Shown piece after piece: positions 1 through 8,299 of a stretch of DNA of 64,000 nucleotides. The DNA lies in assembly GCF_900101495.1 (NCBI RefSeq), contig NZ_FMUS01000001.1:251149-315148 (forward strand). Reading direction: 5' to 3'. This DNA comes from Alkaliphilus peptidifermentans DSM 18978 (GTDB taxonomy: Bacteria; Bacillota; Clostridia; Peptostreptococcales; Natronincolaceae). The stretch's first letter is position 1; each line of letters begins with the position of its first letter. The position numbers were made by a program, and so were the translations under genes. The notes beneath the pieces were generated by a model. It ran no database searches, was not told where the DNA came from, and was given only the letters and a program-made list of their open reading frames with translations.

Positions 1-794
1 TCTTCTTTGGCATCATCATTTGAATTCTTTGAGCCGGGATGTTGATCAAACACTGGGTGTTCTTTTTTCAGTAATTCTTTTACCGACTTAGTTTTAATAT
101 CATCCAGTAAACCTTCTTCACTGCCCTCTTTTACTACTTCTTGATATAGAGTCATTTTCCCTACAGAAATTTTTTCTCTGTTGGCTTTTTCTAGGACATG
201 AATATCTGCTTCCTTTGCAATCATCACTAAATCATCTCTTTTATCCTCTTGTAAATCAATTAGTTCTTCAACCAATTGATCTATTTGAAAAGATAACTTA
301 TTTTTATTATTAAGCTTCACAGAGGTAATTAGAATATAATTTTCTCCGTTTTTTTCAATATAACCCTCATCTTCAGCCATTTCAATAATTTTATCAAAGG
401 CTTCTTTAATATGGAGCTTTTTTAAATCGGCAGCTAACAGCAACCCTGCCTCTTCATTCAGGGGTGTAATTTTAATAACCTGCTGCTTTTCATTTATTTC
501 TATGGCAATACTGGGATTAATATCTATTGTAAGAAGTGCCACTGACTGCAAATTATTTCCCCAATAGGTCACTAGAGATAAGGAAGTAACAACAACTAAT
601 AAAATAGCTGCCGCTATCAACACAAATCCTTTAAATCTTTCCCTATTCCTTTGGATTATATCACCTGTGCTAAATTCAATCTCCATACCTATAATAATAG
701 ATTTTCTAAGCTTAATTTCTTCAAAGGTACAGTGGTCTGTCATAACAACCATAGAATTATTCCTTATTTCCATAACACAGCCTTTGTAATTCAC
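1..794 (-). CDS. rsgI: Anti-sigma-I factor RsgI, C-terminus cut by window edge
   Basis: Membrane anti-sigma factor that holds SigI inactive until an extracytoplasmic signal is sensed. About 264 residues are visible, starting at a GTG at 794 behind a GGAGGGG ribosome site. Residues 1-50 form the cytoplasmic RsgI N-terminal domain. Residues about 57-78 are a single membrane segment (GFVLIAAAILLVVVT). Outside it the motif DINPSI (91-96) matches the conserved RsgI extracytoplasmic domain, where cleavage at the Asn-Pro bond is reported in family members. The rest is charged and continues past base 1, so any C-terminal sensory domain is not visible. The start lies 2 bases beyond the sigI stop, so the two genes are co-transcribed. 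Confidence 0.85.
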   Translation of the reverse strand, partial: MNYKGCVMEIRNNSMVVMTDHCTFEEIKLRKSIIIGMEIEFSTGDIIQRNRERFKGFVLIAAAILLVVVTSLSLVTYWGNNLQSVALLTIDINPSIAIEINEKQQVIKITPLNEEAGLLLAADLKKLHIKEAFDKIIEMAEDEGYIEKNGENYILITSVKLNNKNKLSFQIDQLVEELIDLQEDKRDDLVMIAKEADIHVLEKANREKISVGKMTLYQEVVKEGSEEGLLDDIKTKSVKELLKKEHPVFDQHPGSKNSNDDAKE

Positions 795-796
795 CC

Positions 797-1531
797 TTAT
801 CCCCTCCTTTCAATCTGAGAAATATAGTGCTTCATTGTATCTAGATTGCTATCTTGTATCAAAACCAGAGCAATAATAAACTTCCTGCTCCTTTGGATAA
901 CTTTTTTGCTAATATGTAGTTCTGCAATAATGTCTGTTACAGGCAAATTATAGGTCCTCATAAGCTTTTCCTTTAAGGACTTGCTCTCGTATACGAATCT
1001 GCTAATCTCAATTGCCTTAAGCCTTGTATCAAAGTGTTTTGGTGACTGATTAATTAGGTCATCTAGTGTAACACCAAACCTATTCATTTCTTTAACTAGC
1101 TGTTCCATATCAAGTTTAGCCTCTATACTTGCTTCAAAGCTATCAACAGCTACTAAGTCCTCAGCAAAATTATTGTTTTCTTCGTTACTATATTGACTAA
1201 GATATACTTCCTTAGAGTTCTTTGAATCCTTTCTTAGTTGGTCAACAATACGACTTTTTATAACCATTGATGCAAAACTTAAAAAACTACCTTTTTCCTC
1301 GTTAAACTTATCTAACGCCTCATTAAAGGCCATTAATCCAACACTATATAAATCATCATTATTCATGTCAACATACTTTCCAAGCTGTTTACTGGTGTTT
1401 TTTTGAATGAAGGGAATATATTCTTTTATTAACCTATTTCTTTCTGCTTGATCTCCAGATTGAATAAGTCTTATCCTCTCCTCCAATGTTTTTTCTTTCT
1501 TGAGCAGCTGCTTTAGAAGTTTTGTCACCAT
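797..1531 (-). CDS. sigI: RNA polymerase sigma factor SigI
   Basis: Alternative sigma-70-family factor of the SigI group, 244 residues, close to the usual length. The N-terminal half has the sigma region-2 pattern: DDLYSVGLMAFNEALDKF followed by GSFLSFASMVIKSRIVDQLR, the core- and -10-binding part. The C-terminal half (about 150-240) is the SigI-type region 4 substitute with a helix-turn-helix-like stretch (VTDIIAELHISKKVIQRSRK). The downstream rsgI gene encodes its membrane anti-sigma factor. Known SigI factors respond to heat, envelope stress or, in cellulolytic clostridia, external polysaccharide. The stimulus cannot be read from this sequence. Confidence 0.9.
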   Translation of the reverse strand: MVTKLLKQLLKKEKTLEERIRLIQSGDQAERNRLIKEYIPFIQKNTSKQLGKYVDMNNDDLYSVGLMAFNEALDKFNEEKGSFLSFASMVIKSRIVDQLRKDSKNSKEVYLSQYSNEENNNFAEDLVAVDSFEASIEAKLDMEQLVKEMNRFGVTLDDLINQSPKHFDTRLKAIEISRFVYESKSLKEKLMRTYNLPVTDIIAELHISKKVIQRSRKFIIALVLIQDSNLDTMKHYISQIERRG

Positions 1532-1602
1532 TTCACCTCCACTATAGATTACGTAAATACTCTAATTTATAGGTATGTATTAGTAGTTAAAAATAATGCA
1601 TA

Positions 1603-1636
1603 GTAAAAAATTCTCGCCAAAATTACGGCAAGAATT
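1603..1636 (-). terminator. Intrinsic terminator of the thioredoxin-like gene
   Basis: Arms 1609-1618 and 1627-1636 pair (AATTCT and GCC against GGC and AGAATT, one C/A mismatch). On the minus strand they are followed by TTTTTTAC. The stop codon of the lipoprotein gene lies in the loop, so the gene ends inside its own terminator. It separates that gene from sigI. Confidence 0.75.
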
Positions 1637-2258
1637 GGGATAGTATATATTCTAAGTCTTCTAGTATCTGATCTTCCTCAACTAATGTAGTATAGGATTT
1701 TACAATTCTGCCTTCCGGGTCAATTATATAGGTTGTAGGATAAATGCCTACATAATACTCTTGCTGTACCTTTCCTTCATTATCAATAACTATATTTATA
1801 TTATATTTATTGTTTTTAATTAGCTCTACTGCTTCATCCTCTGTTAATGTATCAAAGGGCGCCACATGAACTCCAATAAAAGCTGCATCCTCTCCAAGTA
1901 GCAGTGAAACATTTTCAAGAACCTTCAACTGATCTATGGCCATATCACTCCAGCTTACCCAGAAGGTAAAGATAACTGGTTTACCTTTATAGTCTTCTAA
2001 CTCTACTTCACTTCCTAAATAATCCTGCATTTTAAAGCTAGGTGCTTTGTTACCTATATGCACACCTAATCTACTTTCATTTTCTTCTGTTTCATCATCA
2101 ATTTCTTCCAAATCTCCTTCAATAGCCTCTTGAAGAAGATAATCATTTGCCTTCCCAGCTTGTTCATCAATTGGCTCTTCAACTGTTTTTCTGCACCCGC
2201 CCACAATAAATAATGTAATTAGCAGTACAGCTACTATTACAATTTTCTTTAATTTCAT
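1623..2258 (-). CDS. Thioredoxin-fold (TlpA/ResA-like) lipoprotein lacking the CxxC
   Basis: Predicted lipoprotein of 211 residues. Residues 1-21 are a lipoprotein signal with lipobox VGGC (Cys22). An acidic linker runs to about residue 65. Residues about 65-211 match the TlpA/AhpC-type thioredoxin fold: NKAPSFKMQDYLGSEVELED, then KGKPVIFTFWVSWS, and near the end YPTTYIIDPEGRIV with the conserved cis-proline region. The active site that should read WCxxC is WSDMA here, with Ser104 and Ala107 in place of the two cysteines, so thiol-disulfide exchange is not expected. It may be a binding or scaffold variant at the outer membrane face. It is monocistronic between two terminators. Confidence 0.8.
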   Translation of the reverse strand: MKLKKIVIVAVLLITLFIVGGCRKTVEEPIDEQAGKANDYLLQEAIEGDLEEIDDETEENESRLGVHIGNKAPSFKMQDYLGSEVELEDYKGKPVIFTFWVSWSDMAIDQLKVLENVSLLLGEDAAFIGVHVAPFDTLTEDEAVELIKNNKYNINIVIDNEGKVQQEYYVGIYPTTYIIDPEGRIVKSYTTLVEEDQILEDLEYILSQFLP

Positions 2259-2302
2259 TTGTTACACCCTCTTATAATTTTCTATCGTCTACCACTTGCT
2301 AG

Positions 2303-2335
2303 CTAAATAAACAAAAGACCGTTTCCCGGCCTTTT
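2303..2335 (-). terminator. Intrinsic terminator after ricT and the repeat
   Basis: Arms 2313-2321 and 2327-2335 pair (AAAAGGCCG against CGGTCTTTT with one G-T pair, loop GGAAA, minus-strand view) and are followed by a T-rich GTTTATTT. It lies just beyond the dispersed repeat and is the likely end of the tmk-darA-holB-ricT transcript. Confidence 0.65.
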
Positions 2336-2336
2336 C

Positions 2337-2467
2337 AAACTGATGAAAAAACCTCATCTTCTTCGTTGCTTCAAAAACCTAGCACCCTTACGTATTTCAA
2401 ATACGCCGCCTTCGCTAGGTTATCTTGCGCCTCGAATCTGTGGCTTTTAGATCAGTCTGCATTTTGA
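2337..2467 (+). repeat. Dispersed ~130-bp inverted-repeat element, copy A
   Basis: A MITE-like element without coding capacity. Its ends read CTGATGAAAAA on one side and TTTTAGATCAG on the other, forming imperfect terminal inverted repeats. Inside, ACCTAGC pairs with GCTAGGT and ACGTATTT faces AAATACG, so the element can fold into a long hairpin. A copy in opposite orientation lies at 38161-38293 and shares the blocks CTAGCACCCTTACGTATT and TGCGCCTCGAATCTGTG. The element begins immediately beyond the ricT stop codon. Confidence 0.85.
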
Positions 2468-3358
2468 TTATTCTTCTTCAAGAAGCTTAAGCTCTTTTAC
2501 AATCTCTTCATCCAAATCTTCTTCTAGCTGGGCTTTAGTTTCGTCTTTTATCTTAGTAACCTGGTGGAATTCATAGGTTTTTATTTCCTCAGATTGATCA
2601 TGCTGATTCTTTATTTTAACTTTAATTTGTTCTAATAGAACATTGGTATCTATAACAATTCCTTCACCGTCTATAGTCTCTACTAAAGACCCTTGGCCAG
2701 GTAGCTTATCTACAATCTCTTGATATAAATTGTGTTCATACTTCAAACAGCAAAATAACCTACCACATATACCTGAAATCTTTGAAGGGTTTAATGACAA
2801 GCTTTGATCCTTGGCCATTTTTATTGATACGGGTTCAAAATCTCCAAGCCATGTTGAACAGCATAATGGTTTTCCACAGGGACCTATTCCACCTATCATT
2901 TTCGCCTCATCTCGAACACCAATTTGCCGTAGCTCAATTCTAGTTTTAAAAATAGCTGCTAAATCCTTCACCAGTTCTCTAAAATCTACACGTCCATCGG
3001 CAGTAAAATAGAATATAATTTTATTGTTATCAAAGGTATATTCTACATCAATAAGCTTCATTTCCAACTGATGTACTCTAATTTTCTCCAAACAAGCTTC
3101 AAAGGCAGCTTTTTCTTTTTCTATATTTGAATTATGTTTAATTATATCTTCCTCTGTTACAACTCGAAGCACTTTTTTTAATGGAGCAACTATATCCTCT
3201 TCTGGAACTTGTTTTTGTCCCACAACTACTTCACCGAATTCTATTCCACGGGCAGTTTCTACTATAACACTATCAGGCTTTTGTGCACCTGTTTCTTCTG
3301 GATCAAAGTAATATATCTTACCGGCTTTTTTAAACCGGACACCAACAACTGTTACCAT
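2468..3358 (-). CDS. ricT: RicT/YaaT, PSP1-domain iron-sulfur protein
   Basis: Member of the PSP1/YaaT family, 296 residues. In Bacillus subtilis RicT works with RicA and RicF to stimulate RNase Y processing of mRNAs and is needed for efficient Spo0A phosphorylation and sporulation. The family Cys cluster is present: GPCGKPLCC and, about 38 residues later, ICGRLFCC. These supply the iron-sulfur ligands described for this family. The N-terminal GVRFKKAGKIYYFDP is typical. The C-terminus is acidic. The stop codon of holB is adjacent (coordinate 3358 is shared), so translation is probably coupled. Confidence 0.92.
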   Translation of the reverse strand: MVTVVGVRFKKAGKIYYFDPEETGAQKPDSVIVETARGIEFGEVVVGQKQVPEEDIVAPLKKVLRVVTEEDIIKHNSNIEKEKAAFEACLEKIRVHQLEMKLIDVEYTFDNNKIIFYFTADGRVDFRELVKDLAAIFKTRIELRQIGVRDEAKMIGGIGPCGKPLCCSTWLGDFEPVSIKMAKDQSLSLNPSKISGICGRLFCCLKYEHNLYQEIVDKLPGQGSLVETIDGEGIVIDTNVLLEQIKVKIKNQHDQSEEIKTYEFHQVTKIKDETKAQLEEDLDEEIVKELKLLEEE

Positions 3359-4338
3359 TATAATACCTCCTGCATCTTTAGCAACATAACCTCAATATTA
3401 AGTTGTAAGTTAACATTGCTTTTCAGCTTGTTTTTCGTATCTTCTATTATAAAAATAATATCTCTTAATTCATTTAGCCCTATTCGACTGGATTGTTGAT
3501 TGATTTCTTCTATTTTATCATAGTTCATCATAAAATGATATTCCTTAGTTTCTTTGTAAACCATTAAATCACGGTACCAGCTAATAAGCAAGTCTAAAAA
3601 CTCGTTAATATCTTTTTTGTCTGCTACTAACAAACCTGCATTTTCTAGAACGTTAATGGATTTTCCCTTCATTAGCCCACTGGTAATTTCTATAAGAGTT
3701 TCCCTTTTTTTCTCAAAAGCCTCATCTTCCAATATTTTTAGAGCATTGCCAATTATTCCATTAGAAAATAGTGCTTTTATTTTAGCCTCTTCATAGGTTA
3801 AACCCAACGATTTAATTAGATAGTCTTGAATCTTTTCCAGCTCAACGGGTCTAAATTTTATAACTTGGCACCTAGATACAATTGTAGGTAATAGGCTGCT
3901 GGAATTAGCTGTTATTAGAATTATAGTTCCATATGATGGCGGTTCTTCAAGTGTTTTCAACAGTGCATTCTGTGCTTGTATAGTCATCTTTTCCCCATGA
4001 TTAATAATAAATATTTTCTTTTTCCCTTCGTAGGGCTTCATCTGTATTTCCTTTTGTAGCTGTCGGATAGTTTCAATCTTTATACTGCTTCCTTCATCTT
4101 CAATATACTTAACCTCTGGATGATTACGGTGGATTAATTTTAGACAGCTTGTACAATGATGACATGGCTTTATCTCTCCTGTGCAGGCAATCCCCATTGC
4201 CAGTTGACAGGCTACTCTTCTTTTCCCAAGCCCTTCTGCTCCTTCAAACAAGTATGCATGCGGTGTTTGTTTATCTGATAATGCTTTAGATAATAATTCA
4301 ATTATTCTTTCCTGACCCACAATCCCTTTAAAGGCCAT
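3358..4338 (-). CDS. holB: DNA polymerase III delta-prime subunit
   Basis: Clamp-loader subunit of 326 residues that helps load the sliding clamp on DNA. The N-terminal AAA+ module carries the P-loop-like GAEGLGKRR, a zinc-binding set (CTGEIKPCHHCTSC) and the sensor/SRC-like region SSSLLPTIVSRCQVIKF. Clamp-loader delta-prime is structural and need not hydrolyse ATP. The gene sits between darA and ricT as in Bacillus. YaaR, which lies between darA and holB there, is missing here. Confidence 0.93.
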   Translation of the reverse strand: MAFKGIVGQERIIELLSKALSDKQTPHAYLFEGAEGLGKRRVACQLAMGIACTGEIKPCHHCTSCLKLIHRNHPEVKYIEDEGSSIKIETIRQLQKEIQMKPYEGKKKIFIINHGEKMTIQAQNALLKTLEEPPSYGTIILITANSSSLLPTIVSRCQVIKFRPVELEKIQDYLIKSLGLTYEEAKIKALFSNGIIGNALKILEDEAFEKKRETLIEITSGLMKGKSINVLENAGLLVADKKDINEFLDLLISWYRDLMVYKETKEYHFMMNYDKIEEINQQSSRIGLNELRDIIFIIEDTKNKLKSNVNLQLNIEVMLLKMQEVL

Positions 4339-4355
4339 TATTATAGCCTCCTCTT

Positions 4356-4685
4356 CTACAGCTTAATATACTTCTCGATGTCAACCACAAAAATTGTAGC
4401 TCCTCCAACTTTAATTTCTATAGGATAGGGAACAAATACTCCTGCAGTTCCTGAAACGGGAGCTGGTGATGTAGTTATCTGCTCTCTAGATTCACAATTA
4501 TCCCTGATAATTTCGATTAATGCATCAACCTTTTCATCTTCTACACCGATTAGCAGGGTAGTATTTCCTGACCTTAAGAATCCGCCTGTGGTAGCAAGCT
4601 TTGTTACTCTAAACTCTTTAGCTGTAAGCTCCTCCAATAATGGATGAACATCATCATCATGAACAATAGCAATCAATAATTTCAT
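4356..4685 (-). CDS. darA: Cyclic-di-AMP receptor DarA (PII-like, YaaQ)
   Basis: PII-like trimeric c-di-AMP-binding protein of 109 residues, full length for the family. The start MKLLIAIVHDDDVHPLLEEL and the glycine-rich TTGGFLRSGNTTLLIG, which forms part of the nucleotide site, are typical. The C-terminal VGGATIFVVDIEKYIKL is also diagnostic. The start codon at 4685 lies inside tmk (29-nt overlap) with the ribosome site GAGGGAAAGGA, so expression is coupled to tmk. Its output partner is not known in any species with certainty. Confidence 0.93.
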   Translation of the reverse strand: MKLLIAIVHDDDVHPLLEELTAKEFRVTKLATTGGFLRSGNTTLLIGVEDEKVDALIEIIRDNCESREQITTSPAPVSGTAGVFVPYPIEIKVGGATIFVVDIEKYIKL

Positions 4686-5322
4686 GGTCCTTTCCCTCCT
4701 CTATAATATTTTTTAATAGTTCCTCTACTTCTTTTTTTATTTCTTGTATTTCACAATTAGCATTAATAACTTTTATGCGTTTGGGGTACATTTTTACCAA
4801 ATCCATATAGGCTGAATGAACTGCTATATGGAACTGTAGCTTTTCTTCTTCAAGCCGATCTCCTTTGCCTCTTGAACTAATTCTTTGTAGGCCAAGCTGA
4901 GGATCAATATCAAATAAAATAGTCAAATCTGGCTCTAGCCCTTGTGTTGCAAAGTCATTTATCTTTTTAATTGGTTTATAGCCTAAATCTCTTCCTTTCC
5001 CTTGGTAAACCATACTTGAGTCTACATAACGATCACATAGGACTAATTCTCCTCGTTGTAATGCAGGTAATATTATTTGTGAAACATGCTGTGCTCTTGA
5101 TGCTGCATATAAGAGGGCCTCAGTTACTGAATCCATTTCCTTATGGCTGTTATCGAGAATTACTTCCCTTATCTTCTCTCCTATGATGGTTCCACCTGGT
5201 TCTCTTGTTAGCAGAACCTTAAAACCCCTATCCTCTAAATATTCCTTCATAAATCGTATTTGAGTTGTTTTACCAGCTCCATCCATGCCCTCAATAGTGA
5301 TAAATTTTCCTTTTATATTCAT
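4657..5322 (-). CDS. tmk: Thymidylate kinase
   Basis: dTMP kinase of 221 residues, ATP-dependent formation of dTDP in the cytosol. The P-loop GMDGAGKTT is at about residues 13-21, followed by the TREPGGT nucleotide-specificity motif and the DRY motif (CDRYVDSSMVYQG). The lid region ISSRGKGDRLE carries the arginines seen in Gram-positive enzymes. The last 9 codons overlap darA. The gene lies 4 bases downstream of the decarboxylase gene. Confidence 0.95.
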   Translation of the reverse strand: MNIKGKFITIEGMDGAGKTTQIRFMKEYLEDRGFKVLLTREPGGTIIGEKIREVILDNSHKEMDSVTEALLYAASRAQHVSQIILPALQRGELVLCDRYVDSSMVYQGKGRDLGYKPIKKINDFATQGLEPDLTILFDIDPQLGLQRISSRGKGDRLEEEKLQFHIAVHSAYMDLVKMYPKRIKVINANCEIQEIKKEVEELLKNIIEEGKDHEIIDCYCS

Positions 5323-5326
5323 ATCG

Positions 5327-6796
5327 TCACCTCATTGTAGCTGGGACTAACTCATTATCTATAACATCAATATATTCACAATTATTATGCTTTAGTCCCA
5401 ATATTTCAATGCCTTCTTCCTTCATGGCTTTTAAATTTTGTATAATTTCATTGCTAATTACTTCTCCAGGTATGACCAAAGGTATTCCAGGTGGAAAAGG
5501 TATAATATACTCACCACTAATGAATCCTTCACTATTATCAATAGGTAATGTCATTTTATTACTATAAAAAGCTTCTTTTGGGCTATACACTACTTTAGGG
5601 GTACTGTAGCTACTGTAGGAGGTTTTTTCTGATTTTATAACTTTCAATCCCTTCCCTATTTCATATATACCCTTATACAGTCTATCAAAATCTCTCTTTT
5701 GATTTCCTATGGTGGTAATGGCAAGAGTGCCATATAGGTTAGATAGCTCCATTTGAATATGGAACTTCTCTCTTAATTGCTGCTCTAGCTGGTGTCCACT
5801 CACATTATATTGCTGCATGCTAATCCACAATCTAGTGGGGTCAACTGCTTCAACATAATTTCTTCCCACTATCTCTTCCCCTAAAATATCTAATCCTACA
5901 ACCTTCTGTAATTTGATTTTTAAGTATTCTATGTTTTCCAGTAGTTCTTCCATTAATTGCTTTCCTTTAGATTTGTAAATCATTGTTGCCATATCTAAAG
6001 ATGCCATTAGTATATAGGAGGGACTGCTGCTTTGATGCATCCTCAGCATAAATCTTAATTTATCTCTATCAATTCTATTCCCTTGTATGTGAAGCATCGA
6101 GCTTTGTGTCAGGGCTGGAAGTGATTTATGGGTGCTTTGCACTACAGCATCTGCTCCACATTTTAATGCTGTATCAGGCAATCTATTGCTTAGTCCTAAA
6201 TGGGCCCCATGTGCTTCATCTACTAGTAGTATTTTATCATATTTATGTACTATATCAGATATTTTTTTTAAGCTACACGCAATCCCTTGATAGGTAGGGT
6301 AGGTAATTAAAACAGCTTTTACATCTGGATTGTCTTGAATAAGCCGCTCTATTGAACATGGCGATATACCTAATGCAATACCCTGATGTTTATCCACCTC
6401 TGGATAAATGTATATAGGTTGTAAATCACCTAAAAAAATACTATTTATAACTGATTGATGACAGTTTCTACCAACTATCACTTTATCCCCGGGTTTAGTG
6501 GCAGCCATAATCATGCTATATATACCCGAGGTGCTTCCATTTACAAGAAAAAAGGTTTCTTCGCTACTAAATACTTCCGCTGCTCTAAGCTGTGCCTCCT
6601 TAATACAACCATCTGATTTATGTAGATTATCTGTTCCTGGTATTTCTGTTGTATCAATATCTACTAGAACCTGTTTAAAATTTTTATAATTGAATCTACT
6701 GTATATATTACCACTTTTATGACCTGGCACATGGAAGGATACAATATCTTGCTTTTTTAAATTAATTAATTGATCTACAATAGGCACCTGTCCCAT
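5327..6796 (-). CDS. Orn/Lys/Arg decarboxylase family (YaaO/SpeA-like), PLP enzyme
   Basis: PLP-dependent decarboxylase of the fold-I Orn/Lys/Arg family, 489 residues from the start chosen. The short Gram-positive form lacks the N-terminal wing domain. Visible motifs are VNGSTSGIYSMIMA (phosphate binding), LVDEAHGAHLG and the Schiff-base lysine in QSTHKSLPALTQSS. The start is the ATG at 6796 because AGGAGGAG lies 4-5 bases upstream; an in-frame ATG 12 codons earlier has no such site. Substrate (arginine, lysine or ornithine) cannot be assigned. It heads the tmk-darA-holB-ricT operon, as yaaO does in Bacillus. Confidence 0.88.
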   Translation of the reverse strand: MGQVPIVDQLINLKKQDIVSFHVPGHKSGNIYSRFNYKNFKQVLVDIDTTEIPGTDNLHKSDGCIKEAQLRAAEVFSSEETFFLVNGSTSGIYSMIMAATKPGDKVIVGRNCHQSVINSIFLGDLQPIYIYPEVDKHQGIALGISPCSIERLIQDNPDVKAVLITYPTYQGIACSLKKISDIVHKYDKILLVDEAHGAHLGLSNRLPDTALKCGADAVVQSTHKSLPALTQSSMLHIQGNRIDRDKLRFMLRMHQSSSPSYILMASLDMATMIYKSKGKQLMEELLENIEYLKIKLQKVVGLDILGEEIVGRNYVEAVDPTRLWISMQQYNVSGHQLEQQLREKFHIQMELSNLYGTLAITTIGNQKRDFDRLYKGIYEIGKGLKVIKSEKTSYSSYSTPKVVYSPKEAFYSNKMTLPIDNSEGFISGEYIIPFPPGIPLVIPGEVISNEIIQNLKAMKEEGIEILGLKHNNCEYIDVIDNELVPATMR

Positions 6797-6893
6797 AATA
6801 CTCCTCCTGAAAGCTTGTATATAATACAACACCTATAAAGAACGAACTATACATTTAAACTGTATCTACTAAAACTTTATTGACATTACCGAA

Positions 6894-6902
6894 ATTATAC
6901 CA
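6894..6902 (-). promoter_or_regulatory. Extended -10 promoter candidate for the yaaO-tmk-ricT operon
   Basis: On the minus strand the sequence TGGTATAAT is a consensus extended -10 element (TG-N-TATAAT), about 98 bases before the decarboxylase start. No good -35 hexamer is present, as expected for an extended -10 promoter. The rest of the 320-base gap 6797-7116 is AT-rich and holds no other element I can name. Confidence 0.5.
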
Positions 6903-7116
6903 TATCTAAAGTATTAAAAATATAACTGATTGGTAAACAAACTTTCCTTTTTGGTACTGACATTTTATACAAGAAATTTTTTCCTTTAACTTGGATAAAA
7001 GTATTATTAAAATGGAACAATATATTTAGGGTTGTTTCTTTTACCCTGTAATAGCGTGTATTGTGCTTAAGCTCTATACTGTATTTAAAATCTCTATAAT
7101 GTTAGGATGTGTTTTC

Positions 7117-7287
7117 ATGAAGGATAATCAGATCAAAACCTTAAAGGATTTCATTATAACCTATGGAAATCAAAAATCTGATATGGAGATTTCCCATATG
7201 TTTAATATTTCTGTCGATCAAGTTAAGAGCGAAAGAAATAAAATTGACAAAAACAACTTCAAGAATTTAACTGGGTTTGATGAATAA
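7117..7287 (+). CDS. Small HTH-like protein, unknown function
   Basis: Predicted 56-residue protein read from the ATG at 7117 (MKDNQIKTLKDF...). I do not recognise the family. Residues about 14-40 (YGNQKSDMEISHMFNISVDQ) have the spacing of a helix-turn-helix, suggesting DNA binding. The upstream site is weak (TTAGGATG), so the start is uncertain. It is one of the few plus-strand genes in the left part and converges on csfB with a perfect shared terminator, which supports its being transcribed. Confidence 0.5.
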   Translation: MKDNQIKTLKDFIITYGNQKSDMEISHMFNISVDQVKSERNKIDKNNFKNLTGFDE

Positions 7288-7293
7288 CTATTA

Positions 7294-7327
7294 AGATAAG
7301 GGACTACTAATTAGTAGTCCCTTATCT
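7294..7327. terminator. Bidirectional intrinsic terminator
   Basis: A perfect 34-base palindrome with 17-base arms (AGATAAGGGACTACTAA and its complement) between two convergent genes. It overlaps the csfB stop codon. There is no long T-tract on either side, so efficiency may depend on the very stable stem. Confidence 0.7.
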
Positions 7328-7510
7328 CGCCCAAAGCAGCTTAATTTTTTCCTTAAATAATTGGTACTTTATTTGACTTGGAGATGTATTTACTATTTTT
7401 CTCTCACAACGACTACAGATAAACTGATTCAATAATGCTATGCCAGTATTATCTTGATGATTGCAAATGAAACATTGAAGCTTTTCATCCTTCACATCCA
7501 CCAGCTCCAT
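7322..7510 (-). CDS. csfB: Anti-sigma-G factor Gin
   Basis: Small zinc-binding protein (62 residues) that inhibits the forespore sigma factor SigG, and SigE in the mother cell, preventing premature activity during sporulation. The treble-clef cysteine pattern CFICNHQDNTG and ICSRCERKI is diagnostic. In Bacillus subtilis csfB lies just upstream of yaaO-tmk, and here too it precedes the same genes. It indicates that the organism forms endospores. Confidence 0.85.
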   Translation of the reverse strand: MELVDVKDEKLQCFICNHQDNTGIALLNQFICSRCERKIVNTSPSQIKYQLFKEKIKLLWAR

Positions 7511-7621
7511 TCCAATTTACTATACATGTTTTACCTAGTATTATTTCCCTATCTATATCAGTTTATTCCTATATCTCGTACAATGTTATAGAAAAATTTG
7601 AAATGATGGATTATAAAGCAA

Positions 7622-8122
7622 TTATTTATTATTAACCTTTATTTGCCTATATAGTTCCTTGTGAAGTGACTCATTAGGCTGAAAAACAACTCTATATAAA
7701 TGATTGTTTCTTTTAAATTGGGCCGCATATACACTAGGACCTCTAAATCGACAAGACATCCAATAGGTTTTTTTATATTTGATTTTTTGATTTACCTCAT
7801 GTAACGGTTTAATCCATTCCATTTCCCAGGTTTTTACATCTATAACTTTGTTTTCCCTCTTGCCTATTTGCTTATAAAAAACAAGTTCATTCTCGATGAA
7901 CAAATATGTGTATTTCGCCAATTTTCGATTAATAACGTAGGAACATAGTGCTGCTGTGAGAATTAGCACAAGGACACTGGCAATTGCAGCTATATTTTTA
8001 GGAAGCAAATTAGTTAATTCAACTAGATAGTTAATTGCTAAAACTATTCCTATAATATAAATAATTATCTTCCATAAAGGCTTTTGGGGCTCACTAGCTG
8101 TATGGCGTATAAGTGTTGACAT
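7622..8122 (-). CDS. Membrane protein of unknown function, two TM segments
   Basis: Hypothetical protein of 166 residues with a good AAGGAGG ribosome site. Two hydrophobic segments lie at about 18-37 (IIIYIIGIVLAINYLVEL) and 44-66 (IAAIASVLVLILTAALCSYV). The remaining 100 residues are basic and rich in aromatic residues and beta-prone (LFIENELVFYKQIGKRENKV), reminiscent of small bacterial PH-like domains behind a TM hairpin, but I cannot claim that. It is probably monocistronic. Confidence 0.65.
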   Translation of the reverse strand: MSTLIRHTASEPQKPLWKIIIYIIGIVLAINYLVELTNLLPKNIAAIASVLVLILTAALCSYVINRKLAKYTYLFIENELVFYKQIGKRENKVIDVKTWEMEWIKPLHEVNQKIKYKKTYWMSCRFRGPSVYAAQFKRNNHLYRVVFQPNESLHKELYRQIKVNNK

Positions 8123-8299
8123 AAAGCTTCCTCCTTTTAACTAGCCACCAACTTCTTGAAGAATACTAATGGCTCTATAATCAGCAAGTTTTTTTCTTCC
8201 CAATTACTATCCAATAATATCATTAAAGCTTTAACCCGACAAGAGTAAATAACGGTAAAAAAAATAACCCCATTTGTTATTTGTTATTTAACAAGGGAG

